DNA of 64,000 nucleotides, taken from NCBI GenBank assembly GCA_964545875.1, contig CAZJHH010000007.1, forward strand, positions 62,001-126,000, written 5' to 3'. Made by a program: the position numbers and the translations under genes. Of this stretch, positions 52,411 through 61,414 are shown in pieces; the first letter of the stretch is position 1, and each line of letters opens with the position of its first letter. Source of the stretch: DAIPKP01 sp964545875. GTDB taxonomy: Bacteria; Synergistota; Synergistia; Synergistales; Aminiphilaceae. A model generated the notes under the pieces. The model had not been told where the DNA came from, made no database searches, and saw nothing but the letters and a program-made list of their open reading frames with translations.

Positions 52411-53080
52411 CGTTCATAAAACCTATGTTATGGGAGATGTGGAGGTGCGTGCTCTTCAGGGAGTCTCCTTTTCCATAGAAGAAGGGGAATTCGTCTCCAT
52501 CATGGGGGCTTCGGGATCGGGAAAATCCACCCTTATGAACATCCTCGGATGCCTCGACATACCGAGCCGGGGAAAGTACGTTCTGGAAGGAGAAGACGTA
52601 AGCCGCCTGAAGCCCGATGCCCTGGCGGACATCCGGAGGGATATCATCGGTTTCGTCTTTCAGGGGTTCAATCTCATTCCCAAAATGACCGCCCTGGAAA
52701 ACGTGGAACTTCCCATGCTCTACAAGGGGATCAAAACCCGGGAGAGAACCAGACGAGCTCTGAAGGCCCTGGAGGCGGTGGAGCTGGGAGATCGGGGAGA
52801 GCACCAGCCCCATCAGCTCTCGGGGGGACAGCAGCAGCGGGTAGCCATTGCCCGGGCTCTCGCCAACGACGCACCTCTCATTCTTGCGGACGAGCCCACG
52901 GGAAATCTCGACAGCCACACCAGCGAAGAGGTAATGAAGCTCTTTGTCCGGCTGAACGAAGAAACGGGGAAAACCATCATTCAGGTAACCCACGAGCCGG
53001 ATATGGCCCGGTTCAGCAAGAGAATTCTAACCTTCAGGGACGGGGAAATGCTACGAGACGAGGAGGTGGAATTCTCATGA
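52388..53080 (+). CDS. MacB-type ABC transporter ATP-binding protein
   Basis: A 230-aa ABC ATPase of the MacB/LolD group. Walker A MGASGSGKSTLMNILG, signature LSGGQQQRVAIARALA, Walker B LILADEPTGNLD and H-loop QVTHEPD are complete. I prefer the TTG at 52388 since GGAGG is about eight bases upstream; the GTG at 52379 (nine bases upstream) is also possible and overlaps the macA end. The MacB ATPase and membrane part are separate genes here, as in many Gram-negatives and anaerobes. Confidence 0.9.
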   Translation: MALVLVDDVHKTYVMGDVEVRALQGVSFSIEEGEFVSIMGASGSGKSTLMNILGCLDIPSRGKYVLEGEDVSRLKPDALADIRRDIIGFVFQGFNLIPKMTALENVELPMLYKGIKTRERTRRALKALEAVELGDRGEHQPHQLSGGQQQRVAIARALANDAPLILADEPTGNLDSHTSEEVMKLFVRLNEETGKTIIQVTHEPDMARFSKRILTFRDGEMLRDEEVEFS

Positions 53081-54303
53081 TGAACCTTGGAGAGACCGCC
53101 AAAATATCTTTCCGGGCACTGAGGGCCAACAAAACCCGGTCCGCACTCACCATGCTGGGTATCGTCATCGGAGTTACCGCGGTGATCGTCATGTTTGCGG
53201 TGGGCAACGGAGCGAATCGGCAGATCAGCCAGCAGTTCGCCAGCCTGGGAAGCAACATCCTCATGGTGCGTCCCGGAGCCGATCAGGGCCCCGGAGGCGG
53301 AGCACGAAGCCAGACAAATACCCTGGTGGTGGACGATGCCTATGCCATGGTGGAGCACTGCAGTGCCGTGGCCTACGCCGCTCCGGTCTACGGCGGCAAG
53401 GCTCAGACGGTGTACGGAAATACCAACTATCCCGCCAGCATTACCGGCACCACCCAGGATTACTTCGCCATCCAGGATTGGGAGCTTGCTTCGGGACGGA
53501 TCTTCACGGATCAGGACGTGCGGAGTGCCACCAAGGTTTGCGTCATCGGTCAGACTCTCGTGGAGGAACTTTTCGGAAAAGAGGATCCTCTCGGCAAGGT
53601 TATTCGCGTCAAAAAGATTCCCATGATGATTATCGGAGTGCTCGAAGAGCTGGGGGACAGCCCCCGGGGGGACGATCAGGATGCGGTGGTGGTGGTTCCG
53701 GTTACCACTGCCCTGAGAAGAATGTTCAGTCCTCCCAAGCCGAACAGCGTTTCCATGATCTCCGTGAAGGCCCTGGACGAAAACCATCTCGATCTCGCTC
53801 AGGAGCAGGTGAAGGATCTTCTCGACCTCCGGCACAAGATACGCCCGGGACAGGAAAGGGACTTCACCGTCCGGAATCTTACCCAGTTCGTGGAATCCGC
53901 CAAGAGCGCCACGGTGGTAATGACCCTGCTTCTTACGGCGGTGGCGGGAGTTTCGCTTCTTGTGGGGGGTATCGGTATCATGAACATCATGCTGGTCTCC
54001 GTCACCGAACGAACCCGGGAAATCGGTATCCGCATGGCCATCGGAGCCAAGAGCGGGGACATTCGGCTTCAGTTTCTCGTGGAGGCCCTCACCCTCTCTC
54101 TCCTCGGAGGCGTGGCGGGAATTCTCCTCGGTTTGGGAGGGGCTCATTTCATCTCTTCCGTCTTCGGATGGGCCACCGAGGTTTCTCTGCTGTCCATTCT
54201 TCTTTCCTTCGGCTTTTCCGGCTTCGTGGGAATCTTCTTCGGATACTACCCCGCCTACAAGGCCTCTCTGCTGAACCCCATCGAGGCCCTGCGGTACGAG
54301 TAA
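53077..54303 (+). CDS. macB: MacB-type ABC transporter permease
   Basis: A 408-aa permease: one N-terminal helix (LTMLGIVIGVTAVIVMFAVG), a large periplasmic MacB_PCD domain (about 45-280), and three C-terminal helices of the FtsX-like domain. ALRANKTRSALTMLG starts the family, and SVTERTREIGIRMAIGAK is the typical cytoplasmic loop; the C-terminus ends in NPIEALRYE. The pump exports macrolides, siderophores or peptides across both membranes through TolC; the substrate is unknown here. ATG 53077 overlaps the ATPase stop. Confidence 0.92.
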   Translation: MMNLGETAKISFRALRANKTRSALTMLGIVIGVTAVIVMFAVGNGANRQISQQFASLGSNILMVRPGADQGPGGGARSQTNTLVVDDAYAMVEHCSAVAYAAPVYGGKAQTVYGNTNYPASITGTTQDYFAIQDWELASGRIFTDQDVRSATKVCVIGQTLVEELFGKEDPLGKVIRVKKIPMMIIGVLEELGDSPRGDDQDAVVVVPVTTALRRMFSPPKPNSVSMISVKALDENHLDLAQEQVKDLLDLRHKIRPGQERDFTVRNLTQFVESAKSATVVMTLLLTAVAGVSLLVGGIGIMNIMLVSVTERTREIGIRMAIGAKSGDIRLQFLVEALTLSLLGGVAGILLGLGGAHFISSVFGWATEVSLLSILLSFGFSGFVGIFFGYYPAYKASLLNPIEALRYE

Positions 54304-54344
54304 TAGATAAACATAGCAGAAAAAGCTATACCGCAAGATTATTG

Positions 54345-54385
54345 CGAGGAGAGGGCAGACCGACGGTTTGCCTCCTCCTCGTTTG
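54345..54385 (+). terminator. Terminator of the tolC-macAB operon
   Basis: CGAGGAGAGGGCAGACC (54345-54361) pairs with GGTTTGCCTCCTCCTCG (54365-54381) with a few wobbles, followed by a short T-run. Confidence 0.65.
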
Positions 54386-54489
54386 GTTCAGCTGTCTTTC
54401 CCGGATCCTGTGTTTTGAGGATATTCGTTGCACGTGCGAGATTTCGTAGAAGGCATGCAGAGCGTAAATTCCTCATCAAGGTGGAAAAT

Positions 54490-54518
54490 TTGACTTCAAA
54501 AGGGCTTCGCGATATTAT
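54490..54518 (+). promoter_or_regulatory. Promoter of a short transcription unit
   Basis: TTGACT (54490-54495), 17-base spacer, TATTAT (54513-54518). Expected start near 54525. Confidence 0.6.
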
Positions 54519-54524
54519 TGATAT

Positions 54525-54597
54525 CGAAATCTCTTGCACAAACAATGCTGAAAAATGTCCGCTCCCAAGGCAAAAATCTCCTTTTTTGCCTTTTTGT
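54525..54597 (+). ncRNA. Candidate small RNA or terminated leader (plus strand)
   Basis: From the promoter above to a hairpin AAGGCAAAAA (54567-54576) with TTTTTGCCTT (54583-54592) and following T-rich bases. About 72 nt, no RBS-linked frame. It could be an independent sRNA or the attenuated leader of the IIC-EAL gene starting at 54711. 54386-54489 is A/T-rich and shows nothing I can name. Confidence 0.45.
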
Positions 54598-54710
54598 GTG
54601 TGAGGCAATCCATGTTTCTACTCCGAGTTTTTCGTACCCGAATACCTTTTATGTATATGCATGATCTGTGAACAATACCCAATCCGTGCGGCAATTAAGG
54701 GAGCGGTTTT

Positions 54711-56846
54711 ATGAACGTCATCGGCACATTTCGCAAATATTTAATTGATTTGAATAATTTTGCCACAAAAAAACCGATCCTATATGCTATTCAGAATGGC
54801 TTTACATACATGATTCCTCTTGTGTTACTCGGTTCGATGGCGCTCGTTTTTCTAAGCCTACCCATAGAGGCGTATCAAAATTTTATGCTTCATCTATTTG
54901 GAGAAGGATGGAAAAATGCCTTTTCCTATGTTCAGGATGGAACCTCTAACGTTTTTTCGATTGTTCTAGTCATAGCTATCAGCTATTCCTATACCCAGGA
55001 ATTGAATAACCGTCAAGATTTTATGGTTCCGATAATGGCTTCCATTACGGCCCTTGGCTCATATGTTGCCCTTTTGGGTATTAACAAGGCAGGTTTTTCG
55101 ATTTCTTATTTCGGTGTTATCGGCGTATTTAATGCTCTTGTGGTTTCTCTGGTGTCGACCACATTGTTCAGAAAATTAAGCAGTATAAGGGTTTTTCGTA
55201 TAAGGGCTCTCTTTAACGGAGCGAACCCGAATTTCAGTAACGTGGTATCCCTTTTTATACCAGCCAGCCTTACGATCGTGATCTTTGCCGGCATCAATGA
55301 AGCCCTATCCTGTTTTGTGGGGATAGAGAGTATTCAGGGTGCTGTTGCGTCCTCTCTCAACAGCGTGTTCTCTCATATAGGGTCGGTGCTTTGGCGAGGA
55401 ATCGTGTTCATTTTACTCGTCCACGTATACTGGTTCTTGGGAATACACGGGAGCAACATGCTTGAAGCCGTGGCGCAAAACATTTTTGTTCCGGCTCTTC
55501 AGACCAATCAGGAACTTGTTTCGTTAGGTATTGCTCCAACGGAAATATTTACAAAAACATTTTTTGACACCTTTGTTTTTATGGGCGGATGTGGTTCTGC
55601 CCTTTGTCTTCTGCTTGCTATGCTTATCGTGGGAAGAAACAAGAGTCACGTAGGCTTGGCAAAAATGTCTTTGGTACCGGTGCTTTTTAACGTCAACGAA
55701 CTTATAGTCTTTGGTGTGCCCATCGTTTTAAATCCAATCTATCTGATTCCTTTCATATCCGTTCCCTTGATGCTGACAGGTGTATCCTTTTTTTTCGTGC
55801 AAGTTGGTTTTGTTCCGTACACCATAAACATGGTGGAATGGACCACGCCGGCTTTGCTTAGCGGGTATATTGCAACGGGCTCTGTCTGGGGAAGTTGCCT
55901 GCAGCTTTTAAATCTGGCACTCGGAACGATATGCTATATTCCCTTTGTCAGGCTTTCAGTTAAATCATATGAAGCAAGGAAAGATTTGAACTTAAAGAAA
56001 ATTTGCGATGCTTTCAGGGCTTTGGAAGAATGTGGCGTAACCTCATCGCTCATGTCGCGCTCCGATGCCGTTGGTGGCATAGCCAGATCGCTTTCCCTCG
56101 ATTTCGAATATGATTTGCGAAGGAAGGCCTTTGATTTACACTATCAACCCATAGTCAACGATGTGGGGAGGGTGGTGTCCATAGAGGCGTTGCTACGCTG
56201 GAATCACGAAAGCTATGGCCTTATCAGTCCACCCTTGGTCATTGCACTGGCGGAAGAGGCGGGATTGATTGATAGGCTTGGCAATTTGATTTTTGAGAGA
56301 GTATGCGAAGATTTGCAAAAAATGAAAGAGGTTGGTATTCACGATGTAACTGCTTCCGTAAACGTGTCGGTTATACAGCTTGAAAGTGAGGATTTCATGT
56401 CGCACCTTGGAGAAATTATCACGGAGCGCGGTATTTGCTTCACAGACATTGAAATTGAAATTACCGAGAGGTTGTCTTTGTCGCGCAGTTTGAAAATTGC
56501 TCGTCAAATGGAGAAGATGAACAAACAGGGTGTCAAACTTGCCATGGATGATTTCGGAGCCGGGCACAGTTCGCTCCTCTATCTGAAGGAGTATAATTTT
56601 CACACGATCAAGCTTGATGGTTCATTGGTGCGTGAAATCATAGGTAGCTCTAACTGTAGGGATATCATATCGTCCGTTATATCCCTTGGAAAAACTCTCA
56701 ACTGCCGGGTTGTGGCGGAGTTTGTCGAAGAGGAAGAACAAAGGATGCTTTTGAAGAAATTCGGATGCGAGTTCTATCAAGGTTATCTGTTCAGTAAAGC
56801 TCTGCCCATCGAAGAGATTCTGGAGTACATTCAGGAAAACAGATAG
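54711..56846 (+). CDS. PTS IIC (lactose/cellobiose-type) fused to EAL phosphodiesterase
   Basis: A 711-aa fusion. Residues about 1-420 form a polytopic membrane domain of the PTS lactose/cellobiose EIIC family, with HGSNMLEAVAQNIFVPAL, FNVNELIVFGVPIVLNP and IATGSVWGSCLQLLNLALG. Residues about 465-711 form an EAL domain: EALLRWNHESYG, NVSVIQL, EITERLSL, MDDFGAGHSSLLYL, KLDGSLVREI, AEFVEEEEQ and YQGYLFSKAL. The catalytic Glu, Asn, Asp pair, Lys and Glu appear intact, with AEGVE replaced by AEFVE. It probably links a membrane ligand to c-di-GMP hydrolysis. The gene is AT-rich compared with neighbours. RBS AAGGGAGC, ATG 54711. Confidence 0.9.
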   Translation: MNVIGTFRKYLIDLNNFATKKPILYAIQNGFTYMIPLVLLGSMALVFLSLPIEAYQNFMLHLFGEGWKNAFSYVQDGTSNVFSIVLVIAISYSYTQELNNRQDFMVPIMASITALGSYVALLGINKAGFSISYFGVIGVFNALVVSLVSTTLFRKLSSIRVFRIRALFNGANPNFSNVVSLFIPASLTIVIFAGINEALSCFVGIESIQGAVASSLNSVFSHIGSVLWRGIVFILLVHVYWFLGIHGSNMLEAVAQNIFVPALQTNQELVSLGIAPTEIFTKTFFDTFVFMGGCGSALCLLLAMLIVGRNKSHVGLAKMSLVPVLFNVNELIVFGVPIVLNPIYLIPFISVPLMLTGVSFFFVQVGFVPYTINMVEWTTPALLSGYIATGSVWGSCLQLLNLALGTICYIPFVRLSVKSYEARKDLNLKKICDAFRALEECGVTSSLMSRSDAVGGIARSLSLDFEYDLRRKAFDLHYQPIVNDVGRVVSIEALLRWNHESYGLISPPLVIALAEEAGLIDRLGNLIFERVCEDLQKMKEVGIHDVTASVNVSVIQLESEDFMSHLGEIITERGICFTDIEIEITERLSLSRSLKIARQMEKMNKQGVKLAMDDFGAGHSSLLYLKEYNFHTIKLDGSLVREIIGSSNCRDIISSVISLGKTLNCRVVAEFVEEEEQRMLLKKFGCEFYQGYLFSKALPIEEILEYIQENR

Positions 56847-56925
56847 AATATAATACCGGCGTTGTCATGTCCCGGCGGAAAAATGGATCTGGAAAGAATT
56901 TCCTTTTGCAAAGGACGGCGGATAT

Positions 56926-57594
56926 ATGATTATCGATATGCATCTCCATACGGCGGAATATTCCGGGGATAGCGTGTTGCCCGTGGAAGAGGCGGTTCGC
57001 CGGGGGCTGGAAATCGGCCTTGACGGAATCTGCGTTACCGATCATGAAAGCCTGGGAATTATGGAGCGGGCGGAGGAGCTTACCCGGCGCTACGAATTTC
57101 TGGTTCTTCCGGGAGTGGAGATTCTTACCCTGCAGGGAGATTTCCTGGCCTTCGGCCTGAAGGAAGTGCCCTCCGGGAGAATCGATTTTGCGGAGCTCCA
57201 GAGACTTTTGCGGGAGAAAGAAGGATTCGCCGTGGCGGCACATCCCTACCGGGATAACGGACGGGGTGCGGAGGATCGGCTCTTCGGCCTGGAGGAGCCC
57301 TTCGGCATAGAGGTTTGCAACGGAAGAACCAAGCCTCGCCACAATATGCAGGCCCTGGAAACGGCGGGGCTTCTCGGTTCTCTTCGTACGGGAGGAAGCG
57401 ATGCCCACACTCTTTCGGAGGTGGGACGGTTCGCCACGAAGATCCATGCTCCGGTGCGGCATCTTGGGGATTTTATCGCCGCCCTTCGGGAGGGAGAAGC
57501 CACCCCCGTGGAATATTGGGAGGGAGCTTTCCGGGAGCCGCTTTTCTGCGATCTCGGGGTTTCTCCCTTAGGGGCCTGCGCCGGGGCGGTCTAG
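56926..57594 (+). CDS. PHP-domain phosphoesterase
   Basis: A 222-aa PHP protein. The four metal-binding motifs are DMHLHTAEYSGDS, GICVTDHESLG, PGVEILT and SDAHTLSEVG, with VAAHPYRDNG between. They form a trinuclear metal site. Substrate unknown: 3',5'-AMP/RNA phosphatase-like, histidinol phosphatase-like and other specificities are all possible. AAAGGACGG precedes the ATG. The phosphoglycerate-mutase-like gene begins 10 bases after its stop, so an operon is likely. Confidence 0.88.
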   Translation: MIIDMHLHTAEYSGDSVLPVEEAVRRGLEIGLDGICVTDHESLGIMERAEELTRRYEFLVLPGVEILTLQGDFLAFGLKEVPSGRIDFAELQRLLREKEGFAVAAHPYRDNGRGAEDRLFGLEEPFGIEVCNGRTKPRHNMQALETAGLLGSLRTGGSDAHTLSEVGRFATKIHAPVRHLGDFIAALREGEATPVEYWEGAFREPLFCDLGVSPLGACAGAV

Positions 57595-57604
57595 GAAAAA
57601 TTTC

Positions 57605-58909
57605 ATGAGAGCCATTCTGGTTATTCTCGACGGCCTTGGAGATAGAGGATTTCCGGAGTTCGGAGGAAAAACCCCTCTTCAGGCGGCTCATACCCCTCAC
57701 ATGGATGCCATCGCCGCATCCGGCATTACCGGGCTTTATCACAGTACCTGCCAGGGTATGGTCATGCCCAGTGAAATGGCCCATTTCGTTCTCTTCGGCT
57801 ACGATCTCAAGGACTTTCCCGGTCGGGGATATATCGAGGCGGTGGGGCGGGGTCTTCCGGTGAAAACCGAGGATGTGGCCTTTCTGGCCCGTATGTTTCA
57901 CGTGGAACCCCGGGAGGAGGAATACCTGCTTCTTCACGAAAAGGTTTCCGTGGAGGCGAAGGATTTCGATTTCCTCTGCCGGGGGGTTTCTCCCTGGAAA
58001 CGAGGGAATTGCACCATATCCCTCCATCCCTCGGGAGGCAACGGGGGCATCGCTCTTCTTCGGGGAGGCGGAAGCCCCGAGGTGACGGATTCCAACCCCA
58101 TTCACGAAGGGCGTCCGATTATGGAAGTTCTTCCTCTGGAAGAGGCCCGGGAGATGGAGGCCGCCCGAAAGACTGCGGCGTACTGTAACGAATATTCCCT
58201 CTGGACCTACGACGTCCTTGAGAACCATCCCGTAAACCGGCAGCGCCGAGCCTCCGGAGAGATCCCTCTCAACATGGTCACCTTCCAGCGTCCGGGGCGT
58301 TTTCGAAAACTCCCATCCTTCCAGCACGCCTGGGGACTCCGGCCTCTCTGCATCGCTTCGGGGGCCCTCTACTTCGGTCTCTGCGGCATCCTCGGCATGG
58401 ATGTCCTTCCGGTAAGGGATAGCGGCGATTGGGGGGCGGATCTTCTCGAGCGGCTTCAAAGGGCCTGGGAGGCAAAGGAGTACGATTTTATCTACGTCCA
58501 CACCAAGGCCCCCGATGAAATGGCGCATGGTGGGAATCCCGACGAAAAGCGGCGGGTTATCGAATCGCTGGACAAGGCTTTGGAATGGGTGGTGAAGAAG
58601 GTGCTTCCCCATGAGGATGTGGTTTTCGTACTCACCTCGGATCACTCCACCCCCAGCGGGGGAACCATGATCCACTCCGGTGAGCCCGTACCTCTCGCCA
58701 TAACGGGAAAGTATGCCCGCCGGGACGAGGTGCGGCATTTCGACGAGATTCGATGCGCTTCGGGAGCTCTCGGCATGGTCCGGGGGCACGAGCTGATGTA
58801 CATGATCCTGAATTTGCTCGATAGAGGCAAACTCCAGGGCTTGATGGACAGCCCCGGAAACCAGCCCTATTTCCCCGGCCCCTATCGCAGTCTGAGGAGA
58901 CGGATATGA
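57605..58909 (+). CDS. 2,3-bisphosphoglycerate-independent phosphoglycerate mutase-like (ApgM family)
   Basis: A 434-aa alkaline-phosphatase-superfamily enzyme of the archaeal-type ApgM family. It starts AILVILDGLGDRGFPEFGGK (metal Asp and the DGLGD motif), continues through MVMPSEMAHFVLFGYD with the nucleophilic Ser/Thr site region and ends with VLTSDHSTPSGGTMIHSGEP (metal Asp-His). It could be a real glycolytic mutase. ApgM-family proteins have also been recruited as homoserine kinase in some anaerobes, and a homoserine dehydrogenase gene is in this window, so this alternative deserves attention. Start ATG 57605; its TGA overlaps the next ATG. Confidence 0.8.
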   Translation: MRAILVILDGLGDRGFPEFGGKTPLQAAHTPHMDAIAASGITGLYHSTCQGMVMPSEMAHFVLFGYDLKDFPGRGYIEAVGRGLPVKTEDVAFLARMFHVEPREEEYLLLHEKVSVEAKDFDFLCRGVSPWKRGNCTISLHPSGGNGGIALLRGGGSPEVTDSNPIHEGRPIMEVLPLEEAREMEAARKTAAYCNEYSLWTYDVLENHPVNRQRRASGEIPLNMVTFQRPGRFRKLPSFQHAWGLRPLCIASGALYFGLCGILGMDVLPVRDSGDWGADLLERLQRAWEAKEYDFIYVHTKAPDEMAHGGNPDEKRRVIESLDKALEWVVKKVLPHEDVVFVLTSDHSTPSGGTMIHSGEPVPLAITGKYARRDEVRHFDEIRCASGALGMVRGHELMYMILNLLDRGKLQGLMDSPGNQPYFPGPYRSLRRRI

Positions 58910-59700
58910 AGGAGGGGCTTCGGCGTCTGCTTTCGGACAAGGGCGAAAACGTATGGCCCCTTCCGGAATGGATGCTGCCGGAGGAAGTTCTGGGCGACCT
59001 GAGACGGGAGCCATCCCTGGGAATCGTGGAAATTGCGGGAAAGGACAGTATCGCTGCGGCGGTGGCGGAGGGAAATTCCCGGCGCTTTTCCGGCATGCTC
59101 CCCACCGTGGCCTATACGGGTACTCAATATGGAGATTGGGAAGCCCCCTTCAGAGCGGTGGAGGAGCTTCGAAAGCGTCTTTCTTCGGAGGTGCGGCTTT
59201 ACCCGCCTGTGGTGCTGGGATCTCCGGAGCTCTGGAGAGATCTCTGCGGCAAGGGGCTCTATCAGTGGCAGAAGCGCTACGGCTTTGCCTCTCCCTGTAC
59301 CGCCTGCCATTTGTACTTTCATGTTCTTCGCGTGCCCTTGGCAGGGCACCTCGGAAGCTCCGCCATTATAGGAGGAGAGCGGGTCTCTCACGACGGCAGA
59401 ATAAAGCTGAGCCAGGTGGCTCTTTCTCTGGATATTTTTCGGAACTTCCTCGGCCGATACGGCATGGAACTTCTCATGCCCCTGAGGGATGTGAAAGAAA
59501 CTTCGGAAATAAATCGCATTCTCGGAGGAGATTATGGAGAGGGAGCGGAGCAGCTCCGCTGCGTCTTGAGCGGCAACTATGCAGGGGAGGATGGAGAAGT
59601 GTTCTTTCGGGAGGAAGCCGTGAAGGCTTTCCTCGAAAAATACGCTCTTCCCCGGGCAGAGAGGTGGCTCCGGGAAAAGTTCTTTCTTTCCGCAGAGTAG
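58906..59700 (+). CDS. PP-loop ATP pyrophosphatase-like protein of unknown role
   Basis: A 264-aa protein I cannot name. LGIVEIAGKDSIAAAVA near residue 40 resembles the PP-loop SGGxDS motif of N-type ATP pyrophosphatases, and SPCTACHLYFHVLRVPLA near 125 gives a Cys pair in a position seen in some PP-loop enzymes. Later VSHDGRIKLSQVALSLDIF and the end LPRAERWLREKFFLSAE are typical alpha/beta segments. ATG 58906 overlaps the mutase-like stop (ATGA), so it is translated with that enzyme. This tight coupling suggests a shared pathway. Confidence 0.75.
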   Translation: MKEGLRRLLSDKGENVWPLPEWMLPEEVLGDLRREPSLGIVEIAGKDSIAAAVAEGNSRRFSGMLPTVAYTGTQYGDWEAPFRAVEELRKRLSSEVRLYPPVVLGSPELWRDLCGKGLYQWQKRYGFASPCTACHLYFHVLRVPLAGHLGSSAIIGGERVSHDGRIKLSQVALSLDIFRNFLGRYGMELLMPLRDVKETSEINRILGGDYGEGAEQLRCVLSGNYAGEDGEVFFREEAVKAFLEKYALPRAERWLREKFFLSAE

Positions 59701-59763
59701 TACGCCAATCCGAAAAGGCTGGTACCACGAGGGCCGGGGCGATGGGTTTCGAACAGAGGGAAG

Positions 59764-59787
59764 AAAAACGCTCCTCGGCGCTTTTTT
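59764..59787. terminator. Possible bidirectional terminator
   Basis: AAAAACGC (59764-59771) and GCGCTTTTTT (59778-59787) between convergent genes; weak GC core with A- and T-tails. Confidence 0.4.
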
Positions 59788-59868
59788 CCAGCTCTTCGCT
59801 AGCCATATGCCGCGGCCCTTTTCGGGAGTGCTTTCGAAGGGAAGTACAAAAATTCCCGGGCGAAAAAG

Positions 59869-61248
59869 TCAGGAATCCTTTTTTTGGAGCATGGCTACGG
59901 TCTCCACGTGAGCGGTTTGGGGAAACATGTCGAAGCAGCGGTAGCTTTGGAAGACATAGCCTCCGTCGCAGAGAATTCGCAAATCCCGGGCCAGAGTGGC
60001 GGGATTGCAGGAAACGTAAACCACCTGCCGGGGCATGAGTTTGAGGATCTCCTGAAGTACCGGGGGTTCGCATCCCTTTCGGGGCGGATCCAGGTAAAGC
60101 ATCTCCGGAGGAGTGCTCCGGGACTGCAGAAATTCCCCCGCATCGCCCTGAACGAAACGTACCGAGGAAAATCCCTGGGCCTCCATATTTTTTCTGCCGT
60201 AGGTCACCGAGGTGCCTCCGAATTCCACTGCCTGAAGCTGCTTCGTGTGGGGGGCGAGAAACACCGTGAGAGCCCCCACTCCCGCATAAAGCTCCACGAT
60301 GGAATCGGGCTGGCACGCCGCAGCGTATGATGCGGCATGAGAGAAAAGCTGCTCCGCCTGGGAGGTGTTTACCTGAAAGAAAGAGTTCATGGGAAAGGAT
60401 AGCTCTCGGGATTGCAGACGCTCCCGAAATTCGCCGGACCCCCGGAGATGCCGGTATTCCTCGGCAAAAAGAGAATTTCCCGGCTCTCTCTGGATTCCCA
60501 GAGAGAGATGCCCCTCCTTGTCGAACCCATCCAGAAGTTCCCCCACCTCCTGACGAATCCATTCCTCCTGCTTTTTCGAGGGAGTGGCTCCTACGAGGAG
60601 GGTTATTCCCAGAGAGCAGGCGGTTTCCCGCAGAAGAATATGCCGGAGGAACCCCCGCTGTTTCTCCTCGGAATATCCCGGAAGAAACTCGGAACCCACC
60701 AGGCTTTCCATCTTGCGATACAGTTCGTTGAGTGCCGGGGGAAGAATACGGCACTTCCGCACCCGCACCAGCCGATGGCTTCGCTCCCGGTAAAAGCCCG
60801 TAAAGGCCCCTTTTCCGGAGAGCTTGGCCTGCACGGGAAAGGCCGCTTTGTTACGGTATCCCCAGGCTTTGGGGCTTGCCACGCAAGGGGCGGGATCTTC
60901 CTGAGGCTCCAGTTTTCCAAGCCGCTGAAGGGCTCCCCGGACCATCTCCGTTTTAAGCTGCAGCTGCAGAGGATAGGCGGCGTGCTGCAGCTGGCAGCCC
61001 CCGCATTCGCCGTACCAGGGGCAGGGGGGAGCGGTCCGCAGTTCCTGGGCTTGCAGAACCTCCAGAACCTTTCCCCGGGCATAGTCTTTTTTTTCTTCCA
61101 GAATCTTCAGGCGCACCTTCTCTCCCGGCAACGCTCCGGGGACGAAAATGATTTTTCCTCCCGGAGAACGGGCGATGCCCTCTCCCTGATGGGTCATGCG
61201 TTCTATGGGAACCTCGAGATATTCGGGAAGCCTGTTCGAATTTGTCAT
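59869..61248 (-). CDS. rlmD: 23S rRNA (uracil-C5)-methyltransferase RlmD-like (RumA family)
   Basis: A 459-aa SAM-dependent m5U methyltransferase. N-terminal TRAM domain (EVPIERMTHQGEGIARSP and GALPGEKVRLKI), then a [4Fe-4S] cluster site CPWYGECGGCQLQH, a central domain, and the MTase domain with VELYAGVGALTVFLAP (SAM), LDPPRKGCEP and the nucleophile in VYVSCNPATLARDL (Cys). It modifies 23S U1939-type position or another rRNA/tRNA uridine; the exact site is not proven. ATG 61248 is preceded by GGAGAG; the longer frame starting at 61356 is not supported. Confidence 0.9.
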   Translation of the reverse strand: MTNSNRLPEYLEVPIERMTHQGEGIARSPGGKIIFVPGALPGEKVRLKILEEKKDYARGKVLEVLQAQELRTAPPCPWYGECGGCQLQHAAYPLQLQLKTEMVRGALQRLGKLEPQEDPAPCVASPKAWGYRNKAAFPVQAKLSGKGAFTGFYRERSHRLVRVRKCRILPPALNELYRKMESLVGSEFLPGYSEEKQRGFLRHILLRETACSLGITLLVGATPSKKQEEWIRQEVGELLDGFDKEGHLSLGIQREPGNSLFAEEYRHLRGSGEFRERLQSRELSFPMNSFFQVNTSQAEQLFSHAASYAAACQPDSIVELYAGVGALTVFLAPHTKQLQAVEFGGTSVTYGRKNMEAQGFSSVRFVQGDAGEFLQSRSTPPEMLYLDPPRKGCEPPVLQEILKLMPRQVVYVSCNPATLARDLRILCDGGYVFQSYRCFDMFPQTAHVETVAMLQKKDS

Positions 61249-61414
61249 TATTTTCTCTCCGTTCCTGAAATTTCCGGATGTCCGAGCATCCGGAGGCACC
61301 TTCAAGAAAATGAGGCCTATGGAGAGAAGTATGGGGCAGAGAGAGCCCAAAGTCAAAGGTTCTCTGAAAGGTCATACCTTTTCCGAAATACCCGGAATTT
61401 TTCGGGGTTATACA

